From positions 1 through 64,000 of the forward strand of contig WEDG01003327.1 of the NCBI GenBank assembly GCA_017591395.1: a DNA stretch of 64,000 bases, given 5' to 3'. Made by a program: the position numbers and the translations under genes. The notes beneath the pieces are model-generated. The model saw nothing but the letters and a program-made list of their open reading frames with translations, had not been told where the DNA came from and did not search any database. The stretch comes from Schistocephalus solidus. Taxonomy: Eukaryota; Platyhelminthes; Cestoda; Diphyllobothriidea; Diphyllobothriidae. This document shows positions 12,601 to 30,700 of this stretch, piece by piece; position 1 is the first letter of the stretch, and every line of letters starts with the position of its first letter.

Positions 12601-13645
12601 ATACACCATATAAATAGTTGAACTCGTAAAATCTATTAACAACAAACAGCAACAGCCAATAGGAAAAGTCACAGGAATTTATGCTGCAATTAAAACTCTC
12701 CCGCGATTAGGACGACCCGTTTATCACATTTTTGCAATTATAATGCGCATGAAAATCGCTCCAAATAATAGAAAATTATGAGCAAGATTTGCCCTTTAAC
12801 TTAATTGAGCCGAAGTCTGTCAGTCTAACTTAATAACCTACGATAATCCGCCAGAATTACCTTGTGACCGTAAACCAACAACAAATATATGTATTACCAT
12901 TGATTTTTCAAGGATCTGTGAGCTACGCGAGAACGACATGAAATGGCTACCGCACTAATCCTCCACCTCACCCCCCTTTTTATCAGATGCAAACATGTGC
13001 ACAGCATTTCTTTACCATAGAGTATCTGCCCGTGTTGAGAGGAGACTATTACGTATGTACAGGTAGTGTGTAATTTATCCTGCATCACCGTGAAACGGTC
13101 AAGAATCAGATCCTCTTCCTCCAATCATTTTAGAGTTCCCAACTTCAACGATAGATACACCTAAAGTAGCTTATGCAATGCTAGCCACTGATAAAGATTA
13201 GTACTAGGGGATTGACGGCAGGCTAAAATTGCTCCCATAATTAGGGGTAAATAGAAACGGTTTGCAAAATTACTGCTCTAATCTTTCCATGAATGTTGTA
13301 TGCAAAATCACAGGACACATCCATCTTGATCGTCGCTCTACCGTTTAGAACTACTAAGCCTACATTTACATGACACCCTACAAACTTCGCTACAATATAG
13401 TGGCTGTATTTCCAGATTTCGGTGATGCCACTGACACGTTGAGCCATGGATTACACGGAAACAAGTGCACCACCTACTAATTGCCTTGAAATTGCACAAA
13501 GTGGATTAAATATTGCTTCCTTTTACTTGATACAGCCGTTAGCATACCTGATCTAAACTACTTACTTGGGAATGGTACGACTGTGATAATGCTTGATCTA
13601 GCCGGCCTCGCGGATGTCAGTGACTACATTTCCACGCCTGACGAT
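12601..13645. other. unassigned DNA
   Basis: No conserved product could be recognised. Minus-strand frames at 12894-13124 and 13241-13447 are short and have no family resemblance that I can see. Confidence 0.45.
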
Positions 13646-13649
13646 CACA

Positions 13650-17450
<3,801 letters not shown>

Positions 17451-18685
17451 TACTAACTATTCCTTATAAGAAGTCGCTCACCCTCGGACTGCGGCAAGGC
17501 GAAAAATTAGCAGGGTGACCGTTGAAGACTTTGAATCCATCCTCATCCAACTGACCCCTAGACTTTGCTTGGCTGAGTGCACAATGACCGGAACGTCGAG
17601 GGGATTCGCCCTGATTCTTCAGAACAAGCGAGTCGATTCTTCACAGTGATCTAACCCTGTATGGTGGGGTACCTACGCCCCCGAAGGATTTCTCTTACCG
17701 AATTTTATTGGGGGCTGTTCTTTGCCTTTTGTCAATGTTCATCTGATGCTCTCTCCGCTAAATGAAACAGCCATCCTCGAGTGTGACGCCGGAAAAGAAC
17801 GGAGTTTTTGTGGCCGTCAAGATATGTTAAAGAAGGCGGACGACCGAGCCCTTATGATGGCCAATACGAAGCACTCGCAATACTTGAGACGGTCAGATAC
17901 AAAAGGCCTGTGACTGGGTGATCATCTTTGCGAGTCCTAAAGATTGTACTGTGGCATTTTCTAGGGCCGTTATAAAGAAGGTTCTTGTATTTATGCGTTG
18001 TCGAGAACTCCGGCCTACTGTCGCACTGCCGACAAACATGTCAGCGGATGCCGCCCCCAATTTCGAAGACGAACTCAGTGGCCTCCTGAGAGGTAGCCTA
18101 AGAGCACGCATTTTAGTTATTAGAGCCGCAGAAGATGCAGCCTCCAGTACCTGCCTCTGATGAATTCCGTTTTCACCGCTCAAAAAGCTCCGCGTTCCCA
18201 TCGATGCCTGCATTATCCACCGACTACCGTCAGTTCGACACCAGAAGACCTCCGCCACACCTCTGTGCTTCATGATTTTAGCTACTCCAGTCTCTTCCAG
18301 CAGGCCGCTGACCCTAACTGGGGGCATCTGCACGAGTTCCCCGTCCTGCTGGCCTCTTACGGTACCTTATCTCGGTATTCTTGCCGAGGGTTAGTATGCG
18401 TTCCGTGCTGATCCTGCCGGACTCCAGGAACAGTGGGCCCTCGCTTGGTGTGGATTTTTCGGGCTGCTTGTTTCTGTCACCCCGCCAACTGGTGGATTTG
18501 GCCTATGTGTGCTCTGTGTGTTTGTCCGTATTCTGTTCTTTCTCTCCTGTCTGTTCTACGCTGTAACTCACCCTTCAAGGGTCCCCAAAACCAGGGAATA
18601 AATAACCCTTTTTCACTAGACTTCTATTCTGTCCAAGGGCACCGCGTATGACATCAAGCAGATCCTAACTGTTTACTGACTTTTT
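17451..18685. other. region upstream of CMTR1
   Basis: It may hold the promoter and 5' UTR of CMTR1 but no box could be assigned. The largest frame, 146 codons on the minus strand at 17893-18333, overlaps long plus-strand frames and resembles no family known to me, so it is not called as a gene. Confidence 0.4.
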
Positions 18686-18687
18686 AG
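18670..18687 (+). promoter_or_regulatory. 3' splice acceptor just before the CMTR1 start (5' UTR intron or SL trans-splice site)
   Basis: ACTGACTTTTTAG ends at 18687, only 16 nt before the ATG at 18704, with a CTAAC branch-like sequence just upstream. Flatworms use spliced-leader trans-splicing, and a strong acceptor this close to the start fits that, but an intron in the 5' UTR would look the same. Confidence 0.5.
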
Positions 18688-18703
18688 CTTTTTGGCCGAC
18701 AAA

Positions 18704-18730
18704 ATGGATCCCGAAACGCAAGAGAGGCTG
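18704..18730 (+). CDS. CMTR1: CMTR1 exon 1
   Basis: It encodes MDPETQERL and ends at donor GTACGT in phase 0. ATG chosen because it follows the acceptor at 18687 and joins exon 2 in frame. The N-terminus is far shorter than in vertebrates, so this is the least certain start. Confidence 0.6.
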
Positions 18731-21700
18731 GTACGTATTATCTTCACATAAGCTTTTGTTAATTTTAACTTTATTTCAGTGTACAAAAATACTGTGATTT
18801 TTGGGCGGGTATTGAAATACCCGATATCGATTATCTCCCATCGATCTGCTCTAGTGTTAATCTCGATTTACCGGAGCCTGTAAAGCTTTCATTCGACTAA
18901 TGTACTTCCAAGTTAGCGATTAGTCTAGAGGTTTTAGGGTAAAAAGCGAAATTTAAAAGCCGGTATCTACCCAGAAAGCGACGGGGAATGCAAGACGCTA
19001 GAAATCCACCTCGCGGCGGCTAAACGTATTGTCCGGACTTTTGTTTAGTAATTTTGCTGTCAAACAGCTCGTAAATTGCGCCATATATGTAATATGCTGG
19101 TTACCTGTCGGCATTTATGAATATTACGCGGTTATTCCGCTGATGAATTTTGGCTCAAATATTCGTATTGACCTTTTTGCCTGAATCTTCCAGGCTTCAT
19201 GCGGACCGATTTACTCCAACTCAGCAGTTGATTTCTGGGGAAATTAAGTAAAGCTGGGACCGCCTTGTATACTCGCGACCTGACGCCTATTTACTTCAAT
19301 CCACGACAATCCACGCCTCCACGACAACCTCCGGTAAACCACCGGAGGCTAAGCTATCAGCACTACCTACCAATACATCGACAACACCTCACAATCACCA
19401 TTTACCGGAGTATATCACGGTTTCCTGAAACCGTGGCTGCAGAGAATCTCTGCCAATCTGACGCTTCCACCAGGCCACGACGTCGGCTCAGTGTATGTGC
19501 TGTGTGTGATATCGAGTGGCTGACTCAGTGGACTGGGAGTCAGACGGCGATGGCTGCTCCATATCTCCTGGAGTTTGTGAATCCTGGTTATTGTGCGTTA
19601 TGGGGTCCAGGTCGTGCTGTGGCGCGCGAAGACGGGTACGCCGATCCGTCAGCCAATGCGCCCACTCCCACATCAGGCAACTGACCGGCTCGGACAGTAT
19701 CTGATGGTGGGGGTTGAGAGAGAGAGTGAGGGTCGACAGCTCAGCGCATGTTCCTCACTATAAAAAATATGACGCGCTTAAAACTATCATGGTGCGCTAA
19801 AAGCTGTGGCTTGGAAGGTTGCCAACTGACAACTACACTCAGACCTCGCAGTTAGTCCAATGTGTGTTGTGTGGAGTGGCTGACTGGTGGTCTGAGAGTC
19901 AGGCTGCGATGGCTCCTTCTTAACGTGACCTCTGGCTATCTCACACATGTGAGATGGAAGCCGTTCAACCCTCTGTTGTGTGAAATCCTGGTGCTTGTGT
20001 TTGGGGGGCCAGATAGTGTACGTAGTACACGTAGACAAAGTCACCAGCAGCTGCGCCCGCTTCCGCATCAGACAACTGACCGGCTCGGACAGTGGTCTGA
20101 TTGTGGGGGGTGGGGGGAGAGAGTGAGGTCGAGAGCTCAGCGTATTTTCCTCACTATAAACAATCTGACGCGCTTGAAACTATCACGGTGCGCTAAAAAC
20201 CGTGGCTTGGAAGGTTGCCAACTAACGGGATAACTCGGACCGCGTGGTCAGTCCAGTGTGTTTTTTTGTGTGGAGTAGCTGACTGGCGGACTGAGAGTCA
20301 GGTTGCAATGGCTCCTTCTTAATGTGGCCTTTGTGGCACTCCCACTCCGTGGGATCCGAGCCAGGTGCGGTGGCACGCCCAGGGGCGGCTCCGGCCGCGC
20401 CAGCCACCTGCGCCCTCTCTCATCTCCGGTCTTCTTGACTCTGTCTTGACACTGGGCTCAGGTGGGGGAGGAGGAGAGAGTGCGGTAGCTGCAGCGCAAA
20501 GCTACTATCACTTAAAACTAACTCACGCGCAAGTCACCGTCCCTACACCACCTGGTGTAGAGCATACGGTGGACCTCGTCGAAATCGACGGTCGAACTGC
20601 CATGTGTCAGCCTTTTTTAATTTGCAGTATCATTGACATCAATAGGGAGCTCAAAGGCTTCGCCTATATTTCCCTTAATAAAAATGAACTGAACTGAACC
20701 TAGGATGCAGATGATCGAACATGCGTTGGCAGTGCTCGTGCGTCAAACGGCCGATCATCGACTACGCCGCGACGATCAAGGACTCAGTTGCGCTTGACCA
20801 AGCAATAATCTCAAATGGTTTGAGCTTCTTTTACAACTGTGGAAGCTGCTTACCTTAGATTGTGATTTTGCTTGCGTCCGCCATCTTTATTTTCGCTGCC
20901 CTTGATGGCGTTTTCGAACGTGAATTCAAATATCCGGCAAATAAACTCCTCGTTACCGCGATCGCGTCGCCTCACCTGTTTCATGCAACTCGTCCCTTTC
21001 CGTTTGTATCGGCAGCCCAGAATCTGGTGGGGAGGCCTTCGTGTTACCAGAGGCTAAAGCATACTGACAATTGCAAAAGGCCGTGAGTCAGCAGTAGTGG
21101 CCGATTTACATTGCATCATCCAACCCTATCCTTGCGTAGGGCAAGCGTAAAGAAATCACGGTAAAAGCACCTCGGGAGTTCGTTTTACGTGAATAAACTA
21201 CTTGCTTCTTCTACAGACCAACGTCGTGGGGTTTATTTCACTAAATTGTCTCTGTCTCCTTCCTTTTTCCCCATTATAGATCAATGAGCCAATCGATTCC
21301 AAGGCCTGGAAAATGATGGTACGTTTCGCTCACTGTGAGAGTTCCCCTGTTTTTGTCCTCAGTTCTTCAGTAGCTTTTCTATCTCTATGCCTATGTGTGC
21401 AATAGAAAGACATGGGCTACGAATATGGAAAGGGTCTTGGAGCTGACTCCCAGGGTCGCACGGAAGTTGTGCCAGTTGAGATGAAGAAGGACAGGCGTGG
21501 GTTGGGCATGACCAAATCGACTTCGGCCCGAGACTCGACCACGCCAAAATTCGACTTTCATCGTGGTCCCAACGCCTGGCACGAGAATATGGAAGAGCCT
21601 GAAGTCGACGATGATCACGTGTGGATGTGGTCGCGTTGGGACGACCCATCTTCTGCGGAGGACATCCTGCAAGCGACCAGACCTAAGAGCAAGCGCAGAC

Positions 21701-24700
21701 AGCAGTTGCTGAACTGACTGCTTCCGCGCTAAAGTCATTTCAACACCTTTTTATGAGCCCAACTTCGTCTGAGGCTCTCGGCGAACCAGTTTTCGAGATG
21801 CGAGGGCAAACGCTTTACTGCTCTAAACTTCTCTTGCATGAACTTTTTGATTACAAGGTGAGTATGCTGTCCATATGAAATCCCATGAACTTCCCTCCTT
21901 AAAAGCCCTCTTTTTGAGACAATCACTACTACTGCTTCTATGTCATACATAGTGCGGTCTTATTCTGTGACATTTACGAATCTAGTTAATTTCAGGATGA
22001 GCTGGATTCCATTCCGCGTGATCAACTGATCGCCGCTCGTATGCGCTCGAACCCCTTCGAGGACGTACGGAAGGGCATATTTATGAACAGGTTATCCAAC
22101 CTTTTTGCTGTGTTATTTATTTCTGCATGACGATTCTTATCGGATATAATTTGTGTATAAATTCTTTGATATCGTCTACCTTACACAGAAAATGGACACT
22201 TGAATTCAATGAAAGTGACTCGAATTCACAACTCACAACTTTTTTAATCTGCAAGCTAGTACTTGACATTGAAATTGTTATTTTTCGGCGCCTCACCTTT
22301 AATGAACCACGCGAGAGGTACGCTGAACCAACACGGGAGCCAGATCAGACCACATCAAGCGTCATTAGGGCTGAGCACTCATAACACATGTGCGATGTGA
22401 TGGCACACCTAGGTACAGGCTTACGCCGCGCCAGCCGCCTGCCGCGCCCAATCCTGGGGACTCTGTTCCCTTGGCAATTCAGGGAAATTCCGCACTATGA
22501 GCAGTCTAACACGCTTTTGAGCTATCACGGTTCGATGCAAATCGTGGCTTGGCTTGCTGCCATCTGACGAACAACTCGGTTCTCTCAGGACAGAGAGTTA
22601 GACTGCAGTGATTTTTTCTCATCGTGGCTTTGTGGCCGACGGGGGGCACCGTTGTTCGTGACCTTCGAACTGAACTCCCAGCATACGCGATTCTGAGTAC
22701 TTCGTTCCGTCTCGCTTCCACTTGATTCCCACCTCTTCTCCTCCAGACCTTCCCTCTTACTCTCGACGACTGTTAAAATTAAGTGTTTGGCTTGCATTGA
22801 TGGATTTTCTGAAAATTGTGGTTTGCAGTTCTCCATCAGTACACCGCTGCACAAAGGGGCTCTCTTTAGGCGAGTTGGGCCTCTGTTTCCTTTTCTGTGG
22901 AGAGTTGGACGTTTAAAGTCAGTCGAGTGCAGTATTGCCTCGAGGTGCTTAAAAACACTTGCTTTGAAGGCACCGATGTATCGTCAACATGACTAGTTTA
23001 TAATTTGCGCAGGGAACTTAAGGATTGGAAATCTTATGGGTAAATTTTTATTCTAGGTTTTCGGATTCCAAGGGTTATCGCTCTCTGCGCCCACAAATTG
23101 AGGTGAAGAGAGGAAATTTTATGGGCCACTGATGTTGGCTTATCTTCGATCGTGAATCCATGACTACCGAACATCAATATTGTCAAGTTTTGCGTTAGGG
23201 TGCGACGTAGAGAGGCCTTTACGACTCTGATGATATGGAGTTTGCACTGGGGAGCCGGTTGGCTGACCTAGACTACGCTGACGATATCACCTTGATAGTC
23301 TCAAGCTTTGGTGATCTACAATTTGTGGCTCCACGGGCGAATGAGATCGCTGCTTCGATCGGCTTATCCCAAACGCCGGGAAGACCGATTTGTTTTCGAG
23401 CTGCATCCCTGCCCAGGAGAAGGCACACCCTGGGATTAATGGCTATCATATTGAAGAACTAGACCGTTCCAAATACCTCGAGGCAAGGCTATTGCCGAAT
23501 GGACGGAGTAAGGATGACATTTGCTCCCGAATCGATGCTATTCGCTGGGTTTTCTCAATCCTTATAAGAGCCTATGGATTGGACGCGACATCTCCATCGC
23601 CACCAACACAGTCCTCCTCTGCGGTTGTGAATGCTGGGCTGTGCGTGAGGAAGATAAGCGGAGCCTGGAGCTATTTGACCACTGCTGCCTGAGGACCATC
23701 CTTCGAGTGAAGTACACCGACTTTGACGCAAATGAGGCAGTCCACACTCGCTGCAACAATATCGCGAGGATATCTCAGGGCAAGTTCTCGGTCGTCCGCT
23801 TCAGAAGTTCAGTCATGCTGCCCTCAATCCGGCGCCTTTGCTCACCTGGAGGCGTCGAAGAGGCGGTCAACTCGAAACATGACTTAACACGGTTCGTCAA
23901 GACATGGAAGCGGTTCTTGGACCTTCGGTATTCGGTCTCTGCCGCTGGAGAGGAGAGTCGGTTGAGCTGTACAGATCCACTGCCACGCATCGTCACACGT
24001 GGAGAGTTACAACTCGTGAGACAAGTAGGTGCCGTAACGCGATCGGTGAGCGCCCTCTATCCTTAACTAATTGGTTCAGCCGACAACGGAGGCAAGACAA
24101 TTTCAGACTGCGTGACAGTATTTCATTCATTATTTTACCCGAGAGGAAGATTGGTATAATTGCGCTGTAAATTATTCTGTGAAAGTTCCCTTGGTTTTTT
24201 CATTTGTATCCACTCTGGCCGCATATATGAGTGCTCAAAAATACTGATTCCGTTGTTGTTCTTTTTCTTTAGAGCCGCCATGAAGATGGCCAATATGGAC
24301 CAGCTCCTGGGTTTCCTTTTTTCAAGGGCCACTAGCGAAGATGTAAGCTGGCAGCCCTCCATGCCTCTGAGCTTTTAAACGAACTCTAAAGTACTGGAAG
24401 TAGTTTGAATGTTTGCGTTGCTAGTATCACGTGCGTTTCGTGTGTCTAGGAGGTGCTGCACTTCGCAGATATCTGCGCGGGACCAGGCGGCTTCTCGGAG
24501 TACCTGCTCTGGCGTCGTTGCAATCCACCCCTGCCAGATAAGGTGACCACGGATTCAGAGGAAAAGGAGGCAGTAGATGCCACGGCGAGTAATGGCAGGC
24601 AAAAACTCGAGCTTGACCGTGCGGATATCAAGGCGCGTGGATACGGAATGACTCTGGTCGGCGAATGTGATTTCAAGTTGAAGGATTTTGTCGCGGGTCC

Positions 24701-27700
24701 AGTTGAAGCTTTCTGGCCTCATTACGGTACTTGCAAGAACGGTGACATCACCAGTTGGATTAATTTGAATTCCTTTGCAAACTTTATCCGAAAGTCTACC
24801 AACGGTGCGGGGGTCAGTGTGGTAATGGCTGATGGGGTAAGTATTGAGACATCTTACAGCTGGTGTTTTAACCTCGATTTTGTTGTTATTGCTTTTGTTG
24901 CGTTAACTTTCATCCTTCGTGTCTTTTTATAAAAAAGGGTTTCGATGTATCAGGTCAGCAGAATCTGCAAGAAGTCCTGTCTAAACGGATTTATCTATGC
25001 CAATGTCTCTGTGCGCTGACTGTCCTTCGTCCAGGTATGTGTCGCCTATTTGACTTCGAGTTACCACCAACGCACCTGCCTCCTCCCCCCTTTCTCCCAA
25101 AAAAGCCAAATTACATGCTTCATAGCTTGCTGTTCTCTCAACTCGTAGTTTCTCAGTAACTCAGGAAACCTAAACGTGGAGGTTAATATAGACTGGGAGG
25201 GCGGCTGGGATAGCCATGTTTGTCCTATAAATCTTTGTCAGCCCGTCTTACCCAACTCCAGGTTTTGTAAGACCTGGGTTTCGATGCCAGATTACATGGT
25301 CGTTGAGCGTCGTCAAGTCTAACGCTCGTCCATTGAGTCACGTGCCCGTTGTCCTCTCGGTTGTTGCTATTGGGAAGTGGAAGTGGAAGTGCATTCACTG
25401 ATGAGGTTACAGGACATGCTCGTCCCTTGCTCCAAATTGTGCCCTAGGTTACAACAGTGAACGCATTTCCTTCATATTTGAATAAGCTTTAAAACAGTAA
25501 AGCCTTGGTTTCGTAATTAACGCCTCTATATCATCGCTTGCTAATTACCGTATTACCTTCTGCAGTGGCGTGTCGTGGCATGACAAGCAAACTAGAAATG
25601 ACGTTTCTGGTTCTCACTCGAACCCACCACCTGACACTTCCGCCGATGGGGCCTGATAAACACACAAGAGTTGCAGTGTTTACGATTTAGCAGCTATGCT
25701 ACCACATGGCTTTCCTAAGTAGCAGCTCACGCATTCTTCACCAGTCATCGTACTTGGTGCGATGACTGCCTTATCGACCTACTTGGAATAGTAATGGCCA
25801 CAAATTTCATCAGATATTGATACGCTAATTACGCAGCCTTTTGTCTCATCGATAAATCCAGTGGGATTAGTGTTCCTCCTAATGCGTCCGCCTAGGCTGA
25901 ATATGGTGGGGAGGGGGGGGGAGGGGGGTCATTGCACCTACTGATGAGTTTTGTGTCGGAGTCCTGGCTCAAACAGCTCAGTCCCCGCGTGGTTGGAACT
26001 CCTCACGAGAATTTGGCAATCGCCAGGGTCCCGTCGGATGGGCTGCGACTTGCTAATTGGTGTCGTTTTCCCTCATGGCGTCCGCTTGTTCGGCCACCCG
26101 CGTCCAAAGTAATCTACCAGTTTTTCTGACGTGTTCGCATTGCTTGCAGTTGCTCCAGCGCTGGCTAAGAAAGAGATCAGATCGTGAAGGAAATGCGATC
26201 ACAGGAACAAGGAGATAACTCTCATAATGTTTCGAAATAAAACACACGAACTCGGCAACCGAGACCGCTGCATGCACAGCTGGATGCACAAGTGGATATG
26301 GTGCTCTTGGGGTGCGGTTGCCGTGAAACATCCGACCTCTCATAAATGACAGGTCCTGCAGTAAAAGTTGTTTGATCGGGATTCTTCTCAGAAAAGTGCT
26401 CTTGGGATAGATTTTGACTTTGTAGGGTCCATCATGGGTCCTGACTAGATGCACAAGGGCACTTTTAGGTTCATTTAGTAGGAAATTGAGGCTTTCCGAA
26501 GTGGCTATCTTGATTTTAAAAAGTCAGTAGTGATGGGACTTTTCAAAACTTTCACTCGATTATTTCTGTTGTTTTATATGCACGTGCTTACTAATAGCGC
26601 TCCCAAAATATTCATTGTGATGTAAGTCTATCACCATATTTCAATTGCCAGCGTGCCTCTTCACAGGAACATAACGAATTGTGAGAACTTTTCGTTAAGT
26701 GAATACGTGGCGTGCAATTCGGAACTATCGAAGAATAGCTACAGATTACATTTAAAGGCATACACAGCTTTACAAATGGTGAACTCGAAGCCCCTCACCC
26801 CTAGGTTTCACTTTTGGAGCGCACCCAACTTCCCACAACAAGGACACAGGCATTGGAACAGTTTTACACCATTTCTTCGGAGTATCGTTGCATTTACGCA
26901 AGCATCGAATATAAATGGAAATGCTCACGATTTAGGTGTTTTTTTTCCAGTGGACTTTTTATCGGTCGCTGATGTTTCTCGGTCGGCAGTTGACATGTCG
27001 GCGTGTTTGAATTAACTTGGTTGCTGCTGGTTGTTAATCAGCTCTCGCCCCAGTCTCATCAAGTTATTTTATTCTATTTGAATGTGCATGTAAAAAGCTA
27101 GTCACTGGTTCGTGATTTTTAGTGCATATTTTACGTCCCTGGTGTTGGGTAATCGATGCTACGACCTCAGTCCGACGCAGTAGTTTTAACCTGCACCGCA
27201 CCGCCGTGTGGCCCAGGTATCTCGTTCTCCTGTCCTGCACCTTTGCTTGCAAATTTTAGGCGGTCACTTTATCACCAAAATGTTCGACGTCTTCACCGAA
27301 TTTAGCGCCGACCTCGTCCGCCTGATGAGCTATGTCTTTCGTGAAATTGCCTTCATTAAGCCAGTTACCAGCAGGCCTGCCAATTCAGAACGGTGCGTTT
27401 GTCCCTGCTTTTCTGCCTTTGTCGTATATCCCACTCAACACGTTCCATGTCCTCAAAGTAGAAAACTTAATTGCCTCCCTTTCGCCCTACCTATCCGCAT
27501 GTTTTCGATGTTTCCTTCTTGCATAGGTAATTCTCTTTAAAAAGGGTAAATTGCTTATCCTTTGATTAATTTTTCTGTAAATACAACAGCTACCTTAGTC
27601 GCCTTCTCGAAGACCCACGTTAACCCATATTGTTCTTTATACAGCGTGTCGGAAAATGCTCTTTTAAACACATATTTTCTAATCAAGGAAATGTAACACA

Positions 27701-30700
27701 GAAAACCTAAACGTTTCGTTTACTACGAAAAAATTGTTGATTTAAAAAAACTTCAGTGAAATAATCCCAACACTGGCATTTACGTGTCAACATCTCCAAA
27801 TCTGTGCTTTCAGAAGAAACTGTGATTACATCCTTGTGTCCGCCAATCTGACGAACCCGCAAGGAGCACAATCAAGCAGTGTAATGTTTGGAAATGTCCT
27901 TTTCAACAAATCGTTAACGCTCAAGGTGCGCCCTACTGCTTGAAACTATTGCATGCCTCGGTGCCCAGATAGACGTCCGAGGTAATTTTTAATCTCGCGA
28001 GGCGAAGGGTCCAACCAACCGGTAATGCACTGGTCAGGTATCAGGTCACAAATTGGCTTTTGAACTGTCTATGATGTACTTTGCCATTCGTTGGATATTT
28101 TCGAACCCGAAGACGTGCGCTTTTGATTAACCTTTCCAGAGGCATGCAAAATTGTCACAGTTGAGTGCATATTTTTTGTCAGAATATTGCTCTTCTGATA
28201 GACTTTGTCAAGTTGGTAAAAGTGCCTTACTACCGAGCACACGGTCTTAACGACTTATGAGGATAAGTTTCTAGACGTATGTGGTTGAAATAATGCACTG
28301 TTGAAGCAGCAGCCCTGAAACCGCCATGATAAGTTTCATATCGACTTGAATGAGCTGTGAACAAAAGCCTTGTCTCAGGAGCTCTTCATGTCACGTTTTT
28401 GGAGTAAAAGTGTTTTTTTTCGTGGTGTCACTGTGACCGACGACATGAATGAAGGCTCGAACTAACGAGAGTGCAAATAATTGTGAAATCATTGCATTCA
28501 GCAAGTCTTCGTGGGCTTCCCTACTGTTTCTAAACTTATTTAATATACATTGAAGACAAAGCTTCGAATATGTACTTTCCGAGTAGTTATTTATTCCTCA
28601 CAAACGATAACCTACTGATGGCTCCTGGTTCTAGGTACTTTCTCTGTAAGGGGCTGCTTTCTACAACATCTTCCATGACTGGCTGTCCGGCAGCATCGCC
28701 GTCAGTTGAAAACAGTCTGGCATCGCCCCAAAAACGTCGTCAACCTTCCACTGCATCCGCGGATAAACCGAAACACAAATTGCCTGGATCTGGTCGGCGA
28801 TTAAAGGCGCCGGTCTCTGCAACCTCTAGCTTCGGCCAATGCGAGCAAACCCGCCGATCCTGTGGACACGGAGTCGGCTATCGGCGTTCTCATACGACAC
28901 CTTCTTGATGTTAATGAGAAGCTTCGCAGGCTGGAGAACGAAGAGAAGGGAGAAAAACCATGTACTGTTCTGCGCTTGTGTCACCCTGAGGTTGTTAACG
29001 AAGACGGACGGTTTTCGAACTTCCTCAGGCAATGCAACGAGGAGTGAGTCTGAACTTGTGACCTGCATTATAAGTTTTTTATATGACTATATTGTATTTT
29101 TTTCTCCTTATGTTGGGGGCTGGCGTTTTCTTTCCTTCACATGTTTTGAATGCAGCAGAGTGGCCACATATGCAAACTAATATTTGACGAGTTTTGCCTT
29201 TCTTTTCCCCTCGTTTCATTTTTCCTCCATTTCCACATGCTCTGTGGACTTTCGGAATTGAGCTGCCATCTTCTCCTTCTTAGTTTACTCACGGAACTTC
29301 CTCCTCATTGACACAGAAGACCGTCTGCCAGGTGTACTCTAATTGAAGTTCCATTTTTTTGTTCGTACTAATTACTGACACCGTCTACGCCCACACGGGC
29401 TCTTGCAATCCCTGTTCACACAACCTATGAAAGTCTGCGTCTTTTGCTAGTGTGCTAGGGAAATATCTTGTCTACTGTTAGAAACCTACTCCTTGTTCTC
29501 TCGACTACCAGTTTGGTTGTGTATCCATCTCCACGACTGATTTATGTTTTTGCTATAAATTAATGCCTACTTAGTCAGTTTAAGTAGAACAAACACATTG
29601 GGTTGAATTTCTTGGCTTTTCAATGACCTCTGGTAGCATGTTAATACCCTAAAAGAGAAGCCGTTGATATCGTTCTGCCTGGCCAGAACTAGTTAGTCTA
29701 CTCTAAGAAATTGAGCTCTTTTCTCATCTTTCAGTATGGCGAGAAAGCAATGTAAGTACCTATCGAAGCTTCTCACTTTCGCGGAGGATGCAACACTAAA
29801 CGATGATCGACAGAAGGACATCAAAGAGGCTTGCCTCAGAAAATGGCAGGTATGATTAGTTTACCATATACTGAACAATCCGCGAATCTAATTGCGCTTT
29901 TCATTTTTGAATAGGTGAAATGTTCATATTCCTGTTTACCCAAATTGTCTTCTAAATCAGTAACTGCCAGAAATAATGTTATTTAACAATCTAGATCCAG
30001 TGGAGTTCAAGCACTTACCTTTTTTCGGATTGAAAGTTTATGCGAGTATTCTTTAGAGCAGCCTTAGAAATCGTGTCCATACGAACCTCTTAACAGGTGT
30101 CTCCTTGATTTTTTGTATCGAGTTAAAAAGGTTTCCGCCGTTTTTACATTGTATAGGTCTGTTCCAATCGGCCCAGTAGCTCAGGCTAGGGTCATTACAG
30201 TTCAAAAAACAATAGATCAATGACCCACTGGTTCTACCGCTAGTGGAATTTTCACCTATATGCCACGTACTTGGATTTAGATCAGTTATCGTCGATAAGC
30301 CCTTGAACTATGTCTTAAATGGCGACGACGAACGAACCACTAGTGGCCATTCAAGCCTTCATGTTTTTCCTGGTTTATCCCTTTGAATCACTGACTGCTT
30401 GTGGCCGCCTGAAATGGCCCTAGCTCGAGGTTCTGGAAGTACAGGAATTAATAACCCCACCCTGAATTTTGTCTTGACAAATTTTACTCGTGATCGGTTT
30501 AGATATTTTTAGTCCAAGAGCTAAGTTTGTCTTCATTTCCCATAGATCCCAGCCGTACCGCGATCAATCGTTCCCTGGCCCCTCTGGCCGCACAATCATG
30601 TCAGAATTTTGAGCGAAATTGGTGGCGTAAGTGATTTCTTTCTTAACCACCACCACCACCACCACCACCACCACCACCACCACCACCACCACCACCACCA

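Noticed and set aside
17893..18333. 146-codon minus-strand ORF upstream of CMTR1
   Set aside because: Plus-strand frames of similar length overlap it, the translation has no recognisable family and no splice context supports it.
19265..20697. Open frames of 60-139 codons in the tail repeat
   Set aside because: They recur in every tail copy in different frames, have no conserved motif and lie in an intron.
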